Source of the DNA: Candidatus Iainarchaeum sp.
Lineage (GTDB): Archaea > Iainarchaeota > Iainarchaeia > Iainarchaeales > UBA10191
Assembly: GCA_030649735.1 (NCBI GenBank)
Contig: JAUSFL010000008.1
Coordinates: 1 to 64,000 of the forward strand
Reading direction: 5' to 3'
Length of the DNA stretch: 64,000 nt
The notes beneath the pieces are model-generated. The model did not search any database, was not told where the DNA came from, and worked only from the letters and a program-made list of their open reading frames with translations. Shown piece by piece: positions 63,923-64,000 of this stretch (position 1 is the stretch's first letter; every line of letters starts with the position of its first letter). Made by a program: the position numbers and the translations under genes.

Positions 63923-64000
63923 TAGTTTCTTGCCGCAATGTTTGCAAAGAATTTCCTGGCTTTTGCGAAAAAGCCGGCTTTTTTTGCCTTGAATTTGGCT
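63923..64000 (-). CDS. partial CDS (C-terminus only) ...AKFKAKKAGFFAKARKFFANIAARN
   Basis: Open frame from the right edge to TAA at 63923. Confidence 0.5.

Noticed and set aside
1-64000. CRISPR array or cas genes
   Set aside because: No regularly spaced short repeats and no Cas-like proteins seen.
1-64000. Insertion sequence or prophage
   Set aside because: No transposase, integrase or phage structural gene recognised.

Overview
AT-rich archaeal chromosome segment. The gene content suggests a DPANN, possibly Diapherotrites-like, lineage, but that placement is inference. Left part (about 1-10 kb): NAC, FKBP-type PPIase, proteasome beta subunit, aCPSF1/FttA-type beta-CASP RNase, AK6/Fap7-like kinase and a DUF362-ferredoxin protein. 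Middle part (about 10-33 kb): accessory region with many small lineage-specific ORFs mixed with recognisable genes (HxlR regulator, metX, msrB, DUF1963, CYTH, two SemiSWEETs, an Imm5-like protein). It also holds two candidate structured RNAs, dispersed repeats and palindromes. Right-centre (about 32.9-54.2 kb): one long minus-strand ribosomal-protein superoperon (L3 to S2, plus SecY, RpoD, RpoN, EMC3-like, CMK, Rpp29, SUI1) containing an apparently intron-bearing tRNA-Leu(TAA). Right end (54.4-63.0 kb): a minus-strand run of four large secreted or surface proteins. One carries a cohesin-like domain, FN3 repeats and C-terminal TM helices. Its neighbour is a parallel beta-helix protein ending in a dockerin-like domain. 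This looks like a small cohesin-dockerin cell-surface system and is my leading candidate for an unusual system. The second is a leader RNA at 27.33-27.61 kb with two mutually exclusive pairings, a riboswitch-like layout. All calls come from reading the sequence and the supplied ORF track; no database search was possible.
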